Positions 38,901 through 45,036 of a stretch of DNA of 64,000 nt are shown here, in pieces; the stretch's first letter is position 1, and the number at the start of each line of letters is the position of its first letter. The position numbers were made by a program, and so were the translations under genes. Source of the stretch: Leptasterias polaris (taxonomy: Eukaryota > Echinodermata > Asteroidea > Forcipulatida > Asteriidae); assembly GCA_037783415.1 (NCBI GenBank), contig JAZGTN010000181.1, positions 620,001-684,000 on the forward strand. The letters are read 5' to 3'. The notes beneath the pieces were generated by a model. It ran no database searches. It was not told where the DNA came from and saw nothing but the letters and a program-made list of their open reading frames with translations.

Positions 38901-41230
38901 ATTTCCTGGACTAGTTCTACCACAAGAGTTGGTCCATTGGCAAAACTTTATAGCCAGAACATGTTGCTGTCCATTTGAATAGACACTCTTATCGACGTTA
39001 TGGAAAACAACGGTGGCACTAAGGGGGGAAATTTTTATTATTTAGGTCCCTCGAAATAATATTTTGTTCCCTCAAAATATTGTTTCTTTCGATGAAATAG
39101 TGAATTATTTCGTTCTCGAGTATCGTTTCGAAGGAACAAATGAGTATGCCGAGGGAACGAGGTAACATTCGAGAAACGGAATGAATAATGTTTCAAGGTA
39201 ACGAAATAATAATATAAAAAAATCAATTCTCTTTATACGGGCTCCTTATAAAAAATAAACAAAACGTAAAAAATAAAAAAGGTGCAACATCTATAATTTT
39301 CATTCACGGTTATTATTGTTTATTGTGGATGTTACAACACTTAACCATTGTCAGAAAAAGCGTGTACTTAAAAAGAAAAACATGTTTTACAGGACACTCT
39401 GACTTGGAAAATATGGGAACGAATGAATAACTCACGCAGCCTTATTGACAAAGAAGACAAATTCGTGGAGTAAGTTCGTCTGTTTTTCTAATCCTGTTAA
39501 AATGTTTTAAAATGTTGTAGTAAACAAATATTGACTACTTCGAGTGGAACGGTTAAACTACGTTTCCCAAGGTGATCCTCGGCGCTTTCTTTCTTTTTCC
39601 GATGTAAAGCCGAGGGGAAATAGAACGGCCCGGGGATCACCGAAGGAGTCGTGACGGTTGTTTTAACCACGATTTAAGAGTAGTCTACTAGAAAATACAC
39701 AAACATTATTGTGCAACACAATTAGGTACAAAGAGGCTCCTAATGTTGCTATGGATATGTTACACTGGTTTCCATGGGTATAGTACAGTGGTTGCATGCT
39801 GGGGGATGTCTCTATTTGTCTTTGTATTTTTGTCTCCAACAGTAACGGTAAATTATCAATTTGAATTTCAATTAGTTGGGATTTCTGTATCTTATTGATA
39901 ATAGAGGTTTTATTGGGTCGGACACATCTGCTGACAGTATTGTTACCTTTGTCTTGGTCCGGACAATTTGAAACGTAATTATGTAAAGTATGTTCAAAGA
40001 TTGAAAACAAGTAAATAAATAAATACTTAAACAAATAAATAAATGTTTGCAGCACAAGTTGTGCTTGGTTCGTTCATTAAATGATTATAGTTTGACTGTT
40101 TGTTCCCTTTTCCCCGTTATTGTTAATTTTGTTTTTACCGTTTTTGTTACAGAGAAAACTTACTGCGAGTGAACATCTACTTCGATCAACTTGAATATGG
40201 ATATATTTACCAAGATCCAGCATACGATGTGAGTATGTTGGATCCATTTCTTAGTTCGGTCATTTTTACACGAAAACTTAGATTGAAAATGATCTCGGTC
40301 TTTTTCGGTTGAATTGGCCATTGGTTAATCACTGGCCAATGAACGAAGCATATTGGTTACAGCCGCCAAGACGCACCATCACGAAGGATTATTAAACCGT
40401 GCGAAAGGATTATTAAATTGTTCAAACGGATTACTAAACCGTGCAATCAAATTAGAACCTGCATATTTTTTCTTCCATTGTTCCTTCTCGAGCTCCGTAA
40501 ATCCACGTTCAATTGCTTCAAATGAAAAGGAAAAAAAAAACCCAGACTGAAACCCCAAAACTAACGGGTTTGGGAACCCTCGCTCTACGCAGGTACTTGG
40601 CAGTATGGCTGGTAAACTGACTCTGATTGTGGCTATTAAAGGCACTGGACACTTTTGGTAATTACTCAAAATAATTGTTAGCATAAAAACTTACTTGGTA
40701 ACGAGCAACGTATAATGATAGTATAAAACATTGTGAGAAACGACTCCATCTGAAGTAACGTAGTTTTTGAGAAAGAGGTAATTTCTCACTCAAATAATAA
40801 AAGACTTCTTGCTGAAGCCTTTTATTATGCATCTGAAAGCACACAAAGTAAAATGCAACAAGGGTGTTTTTTCTTTCATTATTCTCTTGCAAATTCGATG
40901 ACCAATTGAGTCCAAATTTTCACAGGTTTGTTATGTTATGCATATGTTGGGATACACCAAGTGAGAATACTGGTCTTCGACTATTACCAAACGTGTCCAG
41001 TGCCTTTAAACAATACTTTTCATGATGTGAGTTAATTTTTTGGCACTAAACGGATGTTTTATTATTCATGGCAGGTTACTTCACTGCTAGGCGATCTGGG
41101 AGGCATAGTTGGATTGTGGATCGGTGTTTCTGTATTGACAATGTTTGAATTTCTGGAGCTCGTTCTGGATATTGCTTATCTCGCCTATCATGGCTGTCGT
41201 AGTGTCGGCGAAAGGGCTGTAGTGATCTAA
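2698..41230 (+). CDS. DEG/ENaC/ASIC-superfamily sodium channel subunit, gene 1 (12 exons, complete)
   Basis: Assembled from exons 2698-2906, 10690-10897, 15650-15828, 18240-18346, 31520-31683, 33703-33807, 37511-37619, 37834-37909, 38682-38739, 39393-39469, 40153-40228 and 41075-41230. All introns start GT and end AG, every phase agrees, and the sum is 1524 nt, or 507 residues plus stop, close to the usual 500-650 of the family. Seen: HG gating motif (H32-G33), TM1 about 48-68, FPAVTWCN at 90-97, GHELETMLLSC in the extracellular domain, paired cysteines (ACLKDC, RCQC, CSWCQLEC), VWPS as in ENaC, and TM2 with GLWIGVSVLT. Known for the family: trimeric, amiloride-sensitive Na+ channels of the plasma membrane, gated by protons, peptides or force. 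The ligand here is unknown. The short tail ends 33 residues after G473. The start at 2698 (ACAAAATGG context) was preferred over an in-frame ATG at 2629. The gene is stretched to 38 kb by intronic transposons. Confidence 0.85.
3264..3400. repeat. Palindromic element in channel gene 1 intron 1
   Basis: The left arm CCGAATTGCGGCTACAGC is repeated in reverse as GTAGCCGCCAATTCGG near 3375-3391, with an inner pair around CGGCTACGGCTG and CAGCCGTAGCTG. Probably a small MITE. Confidence 0.55.
3420..4820. other. Intronic sequence, no gene recognised
   Basis: Part of gene 1 intron 1. It contains a poly-G run near 3463-3477 and otherwise unremarkable AT-rich DNA. A 63-residue open frame at 3731-3922 has a hydrophobic end but no recognisable family. 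Confidence 0.4.
4826..5500. repeat. Minisatellite with three-part ~145-bp unit
   Basis: Subunits of 45-50 bp start near 4826, 4874, 4924, 4972, 5018, 5102, 5147, 5197, 5247, 5292, 5342, 5392 and 5437. Each begins AAAGG-CCAC/TCAC-CTGGAG and most contain CTCGAGCC. Three subunit types recur in order, so the higher-order period is about 145 bp. The motif CAC-ACT-GGA-GAA-AAA reads HTGEK in one frame, the linker of C2H2 zinc fingers, but stops interrupt every frame. Confidence 0.8.
5501..6427. other. Intronic sequence, no gene recognised
   Basis: Two further degenerate minisatellite subunits may extend to about 5600; beyond that nothing recognisable up to the piggyBac end at 6428. Confidence 0.4.
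7900..8025. repeat. Short tandem repeat in piggyBac copy 1 (3 units)
   Basis: Three units of about 40 bp, each with CTATACTTGTTTTTTCTAAG, TACCATCTC and a C run. The corresponding place holds 2 units in copy 2 (about 13232-13306) and 4 units in copy 3 (about 26620-26772), so unit number varies between otherwise near-identical elements. Confidence 0.85.
8205..9938 (-). CDS. piggyBac-family transposase, 577 aa, intact
   Basis: Single exon from ATG at 9938 (MAEENDKILEEIF) to TGA. Layout: acidic serine-rich N-terminus (1-50), basic KKGKKTKK patch about 55-62, DDE transposase core about 95-480, and a C-terminal cysteine-rich zinc-binding domain (C541, C544, C557, C560, C565, C569, then H574). Likely catalytic aspartates are D238 (SPDETM), D331 (YMDNWFTS) and D442 (MGGTD). 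In many family members GGxD is followed two residues later by a further Asp (GVDxxDQ); here it is GGTDLAGQ, with Gly at 445. The family cuts and pastes DNA precisely in the nucleus, usually at TTAA. Length and intact frame suggest recent activity. Confidence 0.93.
   Translation of the reverse strand: MAEENDKILEEIFADSGSEMSSDEESPLEDSETSEDSEDTEPRASTSTATLTCSKKGKKTKKMPNFRCGWREANCYTRRPPVKFTANTGATEDFSSFSPIQIFKLYFCEAVWQMMVLETNRYAEQIFGAGAENKCAWRPTDVPEMMAFVALLLCMGINKRPRYSMHWSRSEILRSPLYSATMARNRFTAILRFFHLANNRDVEGDSPRDKLAKLRPLLNIVLPSFLRVYQPGRSLSPDETMVKFKGRVSFKQYMPRKAAKWGLKSFSLNESDTGYTCAWELFTGSQPRSPQGQSSVSDPETNHPSEIGAPGNVVLNLLQGLENKGHCIYMDNWFTSTALFSKLSELGFGACGTVRYTTLGIPDVANSKKFPMKSGADPKFFQKAGQLCVMWQDTKRVTLLSNYGDCSVTSKKIRSRKTSTGFRHIKKPCIVEDYNKYMGGTDLAGQLCTYYTHTHKTFKWWKRVFITILDICLLNANVVYNSIHTNKSLSTLDFRVKVIEALISSFENNPVHHARKVSSASNALSTQHFPGPNVDGKKRDCVVCSSTSNRKQTRTICKQCIKPMCVIPCFEKFHTKR
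10231..11023. other. Spacer between inverted piggyBac copies, holding channel exon 2
   Basis: 793 bp of host sequence between copy 1 (-) and copy 2 (+), whose 5' ends face inward. The only gene content is exon 2 of channel gene 1 at 10690-10897. Confidence 0.85.
10690..10897 (+). CDS. Channel gene 1, exon 2 (post-TM1 segment)
   Basis: Acceptor CTGTAG, donor AAT|GTAAGT. Encodes YYSWPINVNIEV and the post-TM1 motif FPAVTWCNLNP. Enters in phase 2, leaves in phase 0. It lies in the 793-bp gap between two oppositely oriented piggyBac copies. In gene 2 this segment is fused to exon 1. Confidence 0.85.
11024..14789 (+). mobile_element. piggyBac-type DNA transposon, copy 2 (3766 bp)
   Basis: Same 13-bp ends as copy 1 (CCCTTTCAGTACC at 11024; GGTACTGAAAGGG ending 14789) and near-identical throughout, in opposite orientation. 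Two GGTGACCAATGAGCC blocks lie within 120 bp of the 5' end. The flanks are ATAA on the left and TTAT on the right, each one base from TTAA. The transposase frame is broken near its N-terminus. Confidence 0.92.
11311..13043 (+). pseudogene. piggyBac transposase, frameshifted (copy 2)
   Basis: Starts at ATG 11311 like copy 1, but at the A run near 11491-11501 one base is missing relative to copies 1 and 3, so the frame shifts after about residue 62 and runs into a stop at 11652. The correct frame is open again from ATG 11640 (MWQMMVLETNRYAE) to 13043, 467 residues including all three aspartates and the C-terminal cysteine domain. An N-terminally shortened protein from 11640 is conceivable but unproven. 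The A-run location makes slippage the likely cause. Confidence 0.9.
14863..15475. repeat. Foldback element with ~115-bp inverted arms
   Basis: The arm starting CAGACCAACGCACTTTTTTA at 14863 is repeated in reverse ending at 15475, including CGATCCGACCTACCATGTG on the left and CACATGGTAGGTCGGATCG on the right. The loop of about 380 bp contains GGTCAAAGGTCACGATAAC and GGTCACGGTGACC. No coding capacity; a foldback MITE is inferred. It abuts the 3' end of piggyBac copy 2 and precedes exon 3. Confidence 0.8.
15650..15828 (+). CDS. Channel gene 1, exon 3 (extracellular)
   Basis: Acceptor CTCCCCAG, donor AAA|GTAGGG. Encodes GHELETMLLSCTF, matching GHELSDMLLRCVF in gene 2 and the GHxLExMLLxC block of the family. 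Phase 0 in, 2 out. Confidence 0.8.
15840..16920. other. Intronic sequence, no gene recognised
   Basis: Part of gene 1 intron 3. Contains scattered ACCCTAAC-like words near 15880 and 16490, too few and irregular to be a telomeric array. Confidence 0.4.
16925..17614. repeat. MITE with TAGACTGTGCAAGTCTCGCG ends
   Basis: The terminal inverted repeat TAGACTGTGCAAGTCTCGCG begins near 16925, and its reverse complement CGCGAGACTTGCACAGTCTA ends at 17614. About 690 bp with no open frame of interest. TA dinucleotides at both ends fit a Tc1/mariner-like target preference (inference). Confidence 0.75.
17657..17696. repeat. Poly-C and CA microsatellite
   Basis: About 20 consecutive C followed by CACACACACA. 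Such runs are prone to sequencing length errors. Confidence 0.9.
18240..18346 (+). CDS. Channel gene 1, exon 4 (extracellular)
   Basis: Acceptor TTGACAG, donor ATG|GTAAGT. Encodes NFTMFYNYRYGNCFTFNSG, the conserved YGxCxTFN block. 107 nt, the same length as its gene 2 counterpart; phase 2 in, 1 out. Confidence 0.85.
18347..18900. repeat. Short tandem repeats in gene 1 intron 4
   Basis: Two small arrays: GGGTTCC-type units at about 18458-18497, and four degenerate copies of CCTAAATGTCGCCCC at about 18808-18890. The second motif reappears at 30784-30825 (CCTAAATGTAGCCCCAAACC), so it is dispersed. Confidence 0.7.
18901..20249. other. Intronic sequence, no gene recognised
   Basis: Gene 1 intron 4, AT-rich. 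Short open frames only, none recognised. GAGAGCTCTATCTGTTGG near 19914 resembles GAGGACTCTATCTATTGG at the right end of the MITE at 33038, so a relic of that family may lie here. Confidence 0.35.
20250..20505. repeat. MITE with GGGCCCAATTTCATGGCTCT ends
   Basis: The left end GGGCCCAATTTCATGGCTCT is matched in reverse by AGAGCCATGACATTGGGCCC ending at 20505. About 256 bp, no coding capacity. Confidence 0.75.
20506..21150. other. Intronic sequence, no gene recognised
   Basis: AT-rich; contains no exon of the channel and no clear repeat up to the LINE 3' tail at about 21150. Confidence 0.35.
21150..23100 (-). mobile_element. Non-LTR retrotransposon (CR1/Jockey-like), 5'-truncated and decayed
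   Basis: Read on the minus strand, a reverse transcriptase region ends in a short AATTGAATTGAATTGAAT tail at 21150-21180, typical of target-primed LINE 3' ends. The 5' half of the element (endonuclease, ORF1) is not seen. Clade assignment is tentative. Confidence 0.7.
21560..23100 (-). pseudogene. LINE reverse transcriptase, broken
   Basis: Minus-strand translation shows, in order, NYRPISVLPCFSKRLERLVY (finger region), [51 protein letters not shown] and LLFADDTT (catalytic FADD), then KFLGVILDDKLSW and a C-terminal region with HSHNTRS. A stop interrupts after GVRGCVLQ (about 22493), and at least one frameshift follows the thumb near 22080. Reverse transcription activity is not expected from this copy. 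It lies in gene 1 intron 4, antisense to the gene. Confidence 0.85.
23101..23815. other. Pyrimidine-rich intronic stretch
   Basis: About 23200-23560 is strongly C/T-rich on the + strand, giving a Leu/Pro/Ser/Thr-rich open frame (23115-23585) with no recognisable domain. It may be the 5' part of the neighbouring minus-strand LINE (purine-rich on that strand), but this could not be shown. Confidence 0.35.
23820..24401 (+). pseudogene. Penelope-like element reverse transcriptase, 5' part (broken)
   Basis: Two overlapping frames carry Penelope-like RT signatures: ALGIVSMYTNCPQKEAIDS (the DVxSLYTNIPxxEGI block) and, after a shift or deletion, LDDVLIIYNGNK, NNLHPTLKITSEIS and FYKGERFQKEGILY. The catalytic region reads L-D-D. 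The element is cut at 24401 by piggyBac copy 3 and resumes at 28256. Confidence 0.75.
24402..28255 (+). mobile_element. piggyBac-type DNA transposon, copy 3 (3854 bp)
   Basis: CCCTTTCAGTACC at 24402 and GGTACTGAAAGGG ending at 28255, near-identical to copies 1 and 2. Left flank ATAA, right flank TTAA. It split the Penelope-like element, whose reading continues on the right as KSEKTRYKRICTLPTDFE. The 3' region has 4 units of the short tandem repeat (2-3 in the others). The transposase is broken twice. Confidence 0.92.
24691..26428 (+). pseudogene. piggyBac transposase, broken (copy 3)
   Basis: Same start as copy 1 (MAEENDQILEEIF at 24691) and continuous through PRPPVKFTAN. At about 25176-25183, within RPRYSMHW, four extra bases (TTTA/TATT) shift the frame. 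The frame restored from 25187 then meets a TGA at 25667 where copies 1 and 2 have GGA (LENKGHC). The remainder, 25682-26428, encodes the second and third aspartates and the C-terminal cysteine domain intact. No full-length protein can be made. Confidence 0.9.
28256..28743 (+). pseudogene. Penelope-like element, 3' part (broken)
   Basis: Continues the element interrupted at 24401: SEKTRYKRICTLPTDFESK, then LIERGYNTEELTRFTKS, and after frameshifts TISVGLYKRQKNIKDQLIRA. These match the thumb and linker region of Penelope-like RTs. The GIY-YIG endonuclease expected at the C-terminus is absent; sequence switches to a LINE at about 28744. Confidence 0.7.
28744..30265 (+). mobile_element. Non-LTR retrotransposon, 5'-truncated
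   Basis: Begins abruptly inside the RT domain (RSTELATSYVVNKLQ) at the Penelope junction, carries an open RT frame to 29933, then about 330 bp of 3' UTR-like sequence with an AATAAA-like word near 30253. The left truncation is typical of LINE insertion. The 3' end is approximate. Confidence 0.75.
28788..29933 (+). pseudogene. LINE reverse transcriptase fragment, 381-codon open frame
   Basis: Open from ATG 28788, though homology starts about 45 bp upstream without an ATG. Motifs in order: FLDLSKAFDTINHDILLNKL, GVPQGSVLGPLLFIIYIND, FADDTS (catalytic), KFLGIQIDENLTW, then the thumb and C-terminal NTRNTSKKN and FWNDL. Endonuclease and the first RT block are missing, so it is a 5'-truncated copy that cannot act by itself. 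The unbroken frame over 380 codons suggests recent insertion. Confidence 0.85.
30266..31519. other. Intronic sequence with one dispersed short repeat
   Basis: Gene 1 intron 4 up to exon 5. The only recognisable element is a CCTAAATGT-type repeat at 30784-30825 shared with 18808-18890. C runs occur near 30510 and 31441. Confidence 0.4.
31520..31683 (+). CDS. Channel gene 1, exon 5 (extracellular)
   Basis: Acceptor TTTCGCAG, donor AAA|GTAAGC. Encodes MELLIEQHQYIPE, MPFPEDEG and APGRESFIGI, the palm-domain block of DEG/ENaC channels. 164 nt, equal to gene 2. Confidence 0.85.
31690..33037. other. Intronic sequence, no gene recognised
   Basis: Gene 1 intron 5, AT-rich, short frames only. Confidence 0.35.
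33038..33538. repeat. Foldback MITE with TAGGGTCCTCATG-type ends
   Basis: The left end TAGGGTCCTCATG and, further in, TCTCTAACCTCACGTTAA are mirrored on the right by TTAACGCGAGGTTAGAGA and CATGAGGACTCTA. About 500 bp, imperfect palindrome throughout (for example GTCCGTATATTTTGTGTACG against TGTACAGACC), no coding capacity. Confidence 0.7.
33703..33807 (+). CDS. Channel gene 1, exon 6 (extracellular)
   Basis: Acceptor TTTTAACAG, donor GCG|GTAAGG, phase 0 at both ends, 35 codons. Encodes KFVHRLPSPHGDC, aligning with NYTRLQKPYTNC of gene 2 and the LPxPxGxC block of the family. Its divergence makes it the least obvious exon, but position and phase fit. Confidence 0.75.
33810..34442. other. Intronic sequence, left flank of the tRNA-like satellite
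   Basis: Mostly unremarkable. From about 34352 it shows blocks shared with the SINE dimer at 48295-48750: AATAAACCACAAG near 34352, and GGTTGAATGGCTTCTGACC at 34409, which is the reverse complement of a block near 48430-48455. Confidence 0.6.
34443..37381 (+). repeat. Tandem satellite of ~44 tRNA-like units (66-68 bp)
   Basis: Units of 66-68 bp repeat head to tail for 2.94 kb. Each contains ACATTGGCACA, then GGGTCGCAGGTTCAAGGCCC, which holds a Pol III B box (GGTTCAAGNCC). The first unit keeps an A-box-like CCAGTTGGTAGAAC; later units carry either CTACTAGTAGAAC or CCAGTTGTACAAAAC in its place. These two types often alternate, giving a 134-bp dimer. The unit aligns with the tRNA-derived head of the SINE at 48295-48750 (CAGTTGGTAGAGCGCCGGCA ... 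GGTTCAAATCC), and that SINE's tail follows directly on the right. It lies in gene 1 intron 6. Not CRISPR: there are no unique spacers. Confidence 0.93.
37382..37425 (+). mobile_element. SINE tail after the tRNA-like satellite
   Basis: CCCGCTCTAGTAAACTTTTC and TTTGTTCGACC match, on the opposite strand, the post-head part of the SINE at 48.3-48.7 kb (CCCGCTCTAGTCAATTTTTC, CTTGTTCAACC). This anchors the satellite inside a SINE copy. Confidence 0.75.
37511..37619 (+). CDS. Channel gene 1, exon 7 (thumb cysteines)
   Basis: Acceptor AATGCCAG, donor ATG|GTGGGT. Encodes ACLKDCFFRRVLERCQC and ends CNTTID. 109 nt, the same as in gene 2. It lies just after the tRNA-like satellite. Confidence 0.85.
37834..37909 (+). 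CDS. Channel gene 1, exon 8
   Basis: Acceptor TTAAACAG, donor CAG|GTTAGT, phase 1 in, 2 out. Encodes GLCIKGIERSY and CSWCQLEC, matching the cysteine spacing CKCTPPC of gene 2. Confidence 0.75.
38048..38279. repeat. MITE with CTATAGATAG ends
   Basis: CTATAGATAG at 38048 and CTATCTATAG ending 38279, with the inner pair CTTTACGGGCA / TGCCCGTAAAG. 232 bp, lying in gene 1 intron 8. Contains AAAGATGGCC. Confidence 0.75.
38682..38739 (+). CDS. Channel gene 1, exon 9
   Basis: Acceptor TCAATCAG, donor AAG|GTAAGT, 58 nt. Encodes SEVVFDKIISSSVWPSRLYK, with the WPS motif typical of ENaC proteins. Confidence 0.75.
39393..39469 (+). CDS. Channel gene 1, exon 10
   Basis: Acceptor TTTTACAG, donor GGA|GTAAGT, phase 0 in, 2 out. 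Encodes DTLTWKIWERMNNS and IDKEDKFVE; weakly conserved with gene 2 but in the same position and phase. Confidence 0.7.
40153..40228 (+). CDS. Channel gene 1, exon 11 (pre-TM2)
   Basis: Acceptor TGTTACAG, donor GAT|GTGAGT, 76 nt. Encodes ENLLRVNIYFDQLEYGYIYQ, the NxYFDxLxY strand leading into TM2; gene 2 matches in length and sequence. Confidence 0.85.
40636..41009. repeat. TTAA-bounded MITE family B, copy 1
   Basis: TTAAAGGCACTGGACACTTT at 40636 is mirrored by GTGTCCAGTGCCTTTAA ending 41009, and TTTGGTAATTACT by ATTACCAAACG. 374 bp in gene 1 intron 11. I recall this family as very common in sea-star genomic sequence. TTAA at both ends would fit a piggyBac-type target site. Confidence 0.85.
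41075..41230 (+). CDS. Channel gene 1, exon 12 (TM2, pore and C-terminus)
   Basis: Acceptor CATGGCAG, ends TAA. Encodes LLGDLGGIVGLWIGVSVLT, then a short cytoplasmic tail ending GERAVVI. The selectivity triplet is G473-V474-S475. Confidence 0.9.
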   Translation, partial: VTSLLGDLGGIVGLWIGVSVLTMFEFLELVLDIAYLAYHGCRSVGERAVVI

Positions 41231-43076
41231 AGTTTCACCCAGTTTAGCTCGGTCTCACCGGCCTCATATCGAAGACCGCTGGGATTGGCTGATGAGCTTT
41301 GTACACAATGATGGAACTGATTGTATTGTTCATAGGTGCACTGTCTATATTCTTAAAACGATATGAACATGCGAACAAGTTTACCCAATATACGCCCTCT
41401 TCTTTGCAAAACATGCAAGAAAATTAAAACAATTCAGGTAAATGTGTTGCTATCGAAACTATTTTTAGTACAAGGAAAGAAGGATTTGTATTTCATTTTT
41501 TCAAATGGAATAACACTACAGAGCTAAATTTGTAATGATAGAGGTCGGATTTTACGAAAACAGGAAGACGTGACCGGGGTTTATTGGTTCAGTGGAAATG
41601 GTCCAATGAGCATGAGTACACGTCGGCCCATCCCAGCGCCTTTGGCTCAGGCACTGGGAGAACGAGTAATTATAAAGCTAAATGTGGTGTTCTAATAAAT
41701 CTGTCGACAGTGGGCACTGTCCGTTGTTTACACCCAGCCTCTCTGGAGAGTTCGTGACTGCATATTATAGGGTCAATGGCAGGCAGTTAGTGATTATTTT
41801 TGTTCTGTATTATGAATACCATTGATAATAAACCTTTCCAATGAAATATTCTAATAACATTCACGCATGCGTACAGACACTATTGATTGGCAAACGCCAC
41901 AAGGATGTGCACTAAGCAGACGCACAAACGTGTCTGCCTCACGCCACCATTAGCCCAATAAAAAAGACGCAAAGTTCCATAATTTTGCTAACCAAAGTGT
42001 AAGTGCGCACGCGCGTTGTGCAATTTACATTAGTGCGAATGGTCTAATAGACAACGTCACCTTTTTCACGCGGTTAAATACCCGAAGTTGGGTTTTAGGG
42101 TGAGAAGAATTACAGAAGAGCTAAGCTTCCCAAAGCTTTTTTGAGCTGTAGATGACAAGACAAAATAAGCTAACCGAATGAAAGTCGTTTGGTGTCCCAC
42201 AAGGATCTATTCTTTGACCTGTGTTCTCCATCTATACGCGCCCTGTTGGATAACGTATACTTTGTCCTGCCGACTGAGTCCATCAAATCAATAAATGCCC
42301 AAATAACTGATGTCCAACCTCTTGTGTTCGACATCACCCCGTCGAACATTATTGGTTCATGTCAGACGGTCGTAAAACACAATAGGCCTATTATAAGATA
42401 TTCTTTTAGATACAAAACGTTACTCTTGTTTTAATTAGCCTGGCCGATATTCAGTTCGACAATTCAGACTCATTGTTACCTTAACAGACATCAATAAAGT
42501 TGGTATTATACTTTATGTTGTGAAATTATTTGCAATCATGTACGTCGGAGCTTGTTATGCCGACACTACACAAAACATAATAAAACACAGTTTTGTTAAA
42601 AACATGATTTTATTTAAAACATGTTGGTTGTGTATATGAATTGATACATGACTACGTTAGGTATATTTCCATTATTTATCCCATATAACCAAACACACTA
42701 CAAAAATGACACTTATTTCTCCCCATCCCCCGTTGAAATTTATTGCAAGTAAAGCAGATTTATTATTTTTAAGTTTTTAAGTCTTAAGAAAATAAAGTCT
42801 AAAACGCCTCTAAAATGTCTTTGATTAGACCAGGAAGCAACGAATGTGTTAAAATGTCAAGAACAGACACACACATATGCTGCAGGCTGACATGCTGTCT
42901 GACATGCTTAACGCTTGCTGGTTAGTCGCGTATACAAAATGCCTAATACACTATAATTGTATATTTTGACTTACTAGAACTTTGCTCTGATTATACAGAG
43001 AAAGGAACACAAAAATTCAAGCTGCGTGTAGTTCTGACTATGCCAGACATCGACAGTGTTTCATGTCAAGCACTAA
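41231..43076. other. Intergenic sequence after channel gene 1, with an RT relic
   Basis: Contains the 3' UTR of gene 1 (not delimited) and near 42183-42250 a short retroelement relic reading FGVPQGSIL, stop, PVFSIYTRP, a decayed RT motif. Nothing else recognised. Confidence 0.4.
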
Positions 43077-45036
43077 ATCAGGTGAGGTTTGCGGTAGCAC
43101 CACGTGTAAATCTCTTTCTGAAGACGATCATAGCATACTGATGGAAACGATGAGTTGTCAACCACCGGTTCGTTTCAGAACCAACACTCTCTATCTTGGC
43201 CTATCCCGTCGTAAACGACGATGAGTTCGGCGTTTGTCACAATCATCAATGTAGCCTTGAGAGCAGACTATGAGCACCCTGGGTGGATAGCAGAGCGCCA
43301 GGAGGAGCGACCCAGTTCAACAGTCTCCCAGGTGGCAACTGGGATGTTGAAAGCAGCCAGGTCTCGCTTTAGAACATCCTTGAAGTGCAGCCTAGGGCGG
43401 CCACGGGGACGTGGAGCATCAGCCAGTTCACCATAGAAGATGTCCTTGGGGAGGCGGCCGTCATCCATTCTGCAGACATGTCCGGTCCAGCGAAGGCGAC
43501 GCACTCTCAATATGGTGAACAAATCAGTTGCTCCCGTGAGTTCAGGGATCGAGGTGTTCGGAACACGATCATACAAAAAGATGCCAAGTATGGAGCGAAG
43601 GCAACGAAAGTGAAATGAGTTCAGGTGACGTTCCTGGCGACTGTACGTGGGCCAAGACTCACTGCAATAAAGTAGAGTACTCAGCACACAAGCCGGTACA
43701 CCCGAATCTTCAGGTTGATGGAGAGGTCCCGATTGTCCCACACACACACATGCTGCAGGCTGCGGTGTCGACCGGAGGTGGTTGAAGCCTTCCCAATACG
43801 GGTATCAATCTCAGCATCCAGGGAGTTAGAGTTGGCCATTTTGGATCCGAGGTAGCAGAACTTATTTACCACACTTAGTGCTGTTCCATTGATGTAGATG
43901 TTTGGCGGAGCTGCAGTCCCCTGGGAGAGAACTACTGTTTTGTTGAGGCTGATCTTCATGCCAAACTCCGAGCATGCTTTGGCAAAGGAGTTGCAGAGAT
44001 CTTGGAGCTCAGCTTCGGAGTGTGCAACAATAGCAGCGTCATCTGCGTACAGGAGCTCACGAATAAAAACACTTCTGATCTTCGTTCTTGCACGGAGGCG
44101 GGAGAGGTTAAAAACCTTCCCAGAGCTGCGGGTGTGAAGCAGTAGTCCTGACGGGTCAGGAAATGCACGCTGCAGTAATGCAGAGAAGTAGATGCCAAAC
44201 AGGGTCGGAGCAAGCACACATCCCTATCTGACGCCTCGGTGAATGGCAAACTTCCTGGATCTTGAACCTTTGTATTGGACTGTGGATTTCATGTCCCCAT
44301 GAAATCCCATCAAGATAGATCGTAGGGTGTCTGGACAGCCAAGGTGTTTCAGGATCACAAACAGGCCTGACCTACTCACAAGGTCGAATGCTTTTGTCAG
44401 ATCGATGAACACAACATATAGTGGGCGGTGCTGATCAACACATTTCTCCTGGATCTGACGAAGAGAGAATACCGCATCGACAGTGGAGCGAGATGTGCGG
44501 AAGCCGCATTGACTCTCAGGAAGGATCTTGTTGGCAATGACCTGCAGCCTAGGTAGAAGCACACGCGAGAAGACCTTGCCAGCTAGGCTAAGAAGGGAGA
44601 TCCCCCTGTAGTTGTTGCAGTCTTGTCGATTTCCTTTGTTCTTGTAAAGGGTGATTATGTTAGCATCTTTCAAGTCTTGTGGAATGCAGAGCGTTTTCCA
44701 ACAAACCGAAATGACATTGTGGAGCTCTACAGCAAGGGTCTCACCTCCCGTTTTGAACACTTCGGGTGGGATGCCATCTATACCAGGAGACTTATTGATT
44801 TTTAGCCCAATGATGGCACGCTTCACTGCATCTAATGTGATGTCACTGTCAAGATCATGAATGGTGGGAACTTTTGGCAGGGAAGTTAATATGGCAGCAG
44901 TGTCCACTTCAACATCGCTAGCATACAAGGAACTGGAGTGCTCTGCCCAGCGGTCAAGCTGTGCTGAAGGATCAGTGAGAATTTCGCCAACACTACTGAA
45001 CAGAGATTTACACATGGTGTAACCGCAAACCTCACC
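43077..45036 (-). mobile_element. LINE (RTE-like) RT unit bounded by 40-bp inverted repeats
   Basis: A minus-strand reverse transcriptase region lies between ATCAGGTGAGGTTTGCGGTA (43077) and its near reverse complement ending at 45040 (ACCGCAAACCTCACCTGAT). About 36 of 40 bases agree. LINEs do not normally have inverted ends, so this may be chance juxtaposition, an inverted duplication of the 5' end, or an unusual element. The right inverted copy overlaps the start of the RT frame. Confidence 0.65.
43268..45015 (-). pseudogene. RTE-like LINE reverse transcriptase, broken
   Basis: Minus-strand motifs in order: KINKSPGIDGIPPEVFKTGG, NYRGISLLSLAGKVFSRVLL, QCGFRTSRSTVDAVFSLRQI, FIDLTKAFDLVSR, GVR-stop-GCVLAPTLFGIYF, LLYADDAAIVAHSEAELQDL (catalytic YADD), NKFCYLGSKMANSNSLDAEI, and RLRWTGHVCRMDDGRLPKDI plus RPRGRPRLHFKDV at the C-terminus. 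An in-frame TAG at about 44222 replaces the Gln of RQGC, and one lost base near 43688 shifts the frame. The endonuclease is not present. Confidence 0.88.
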
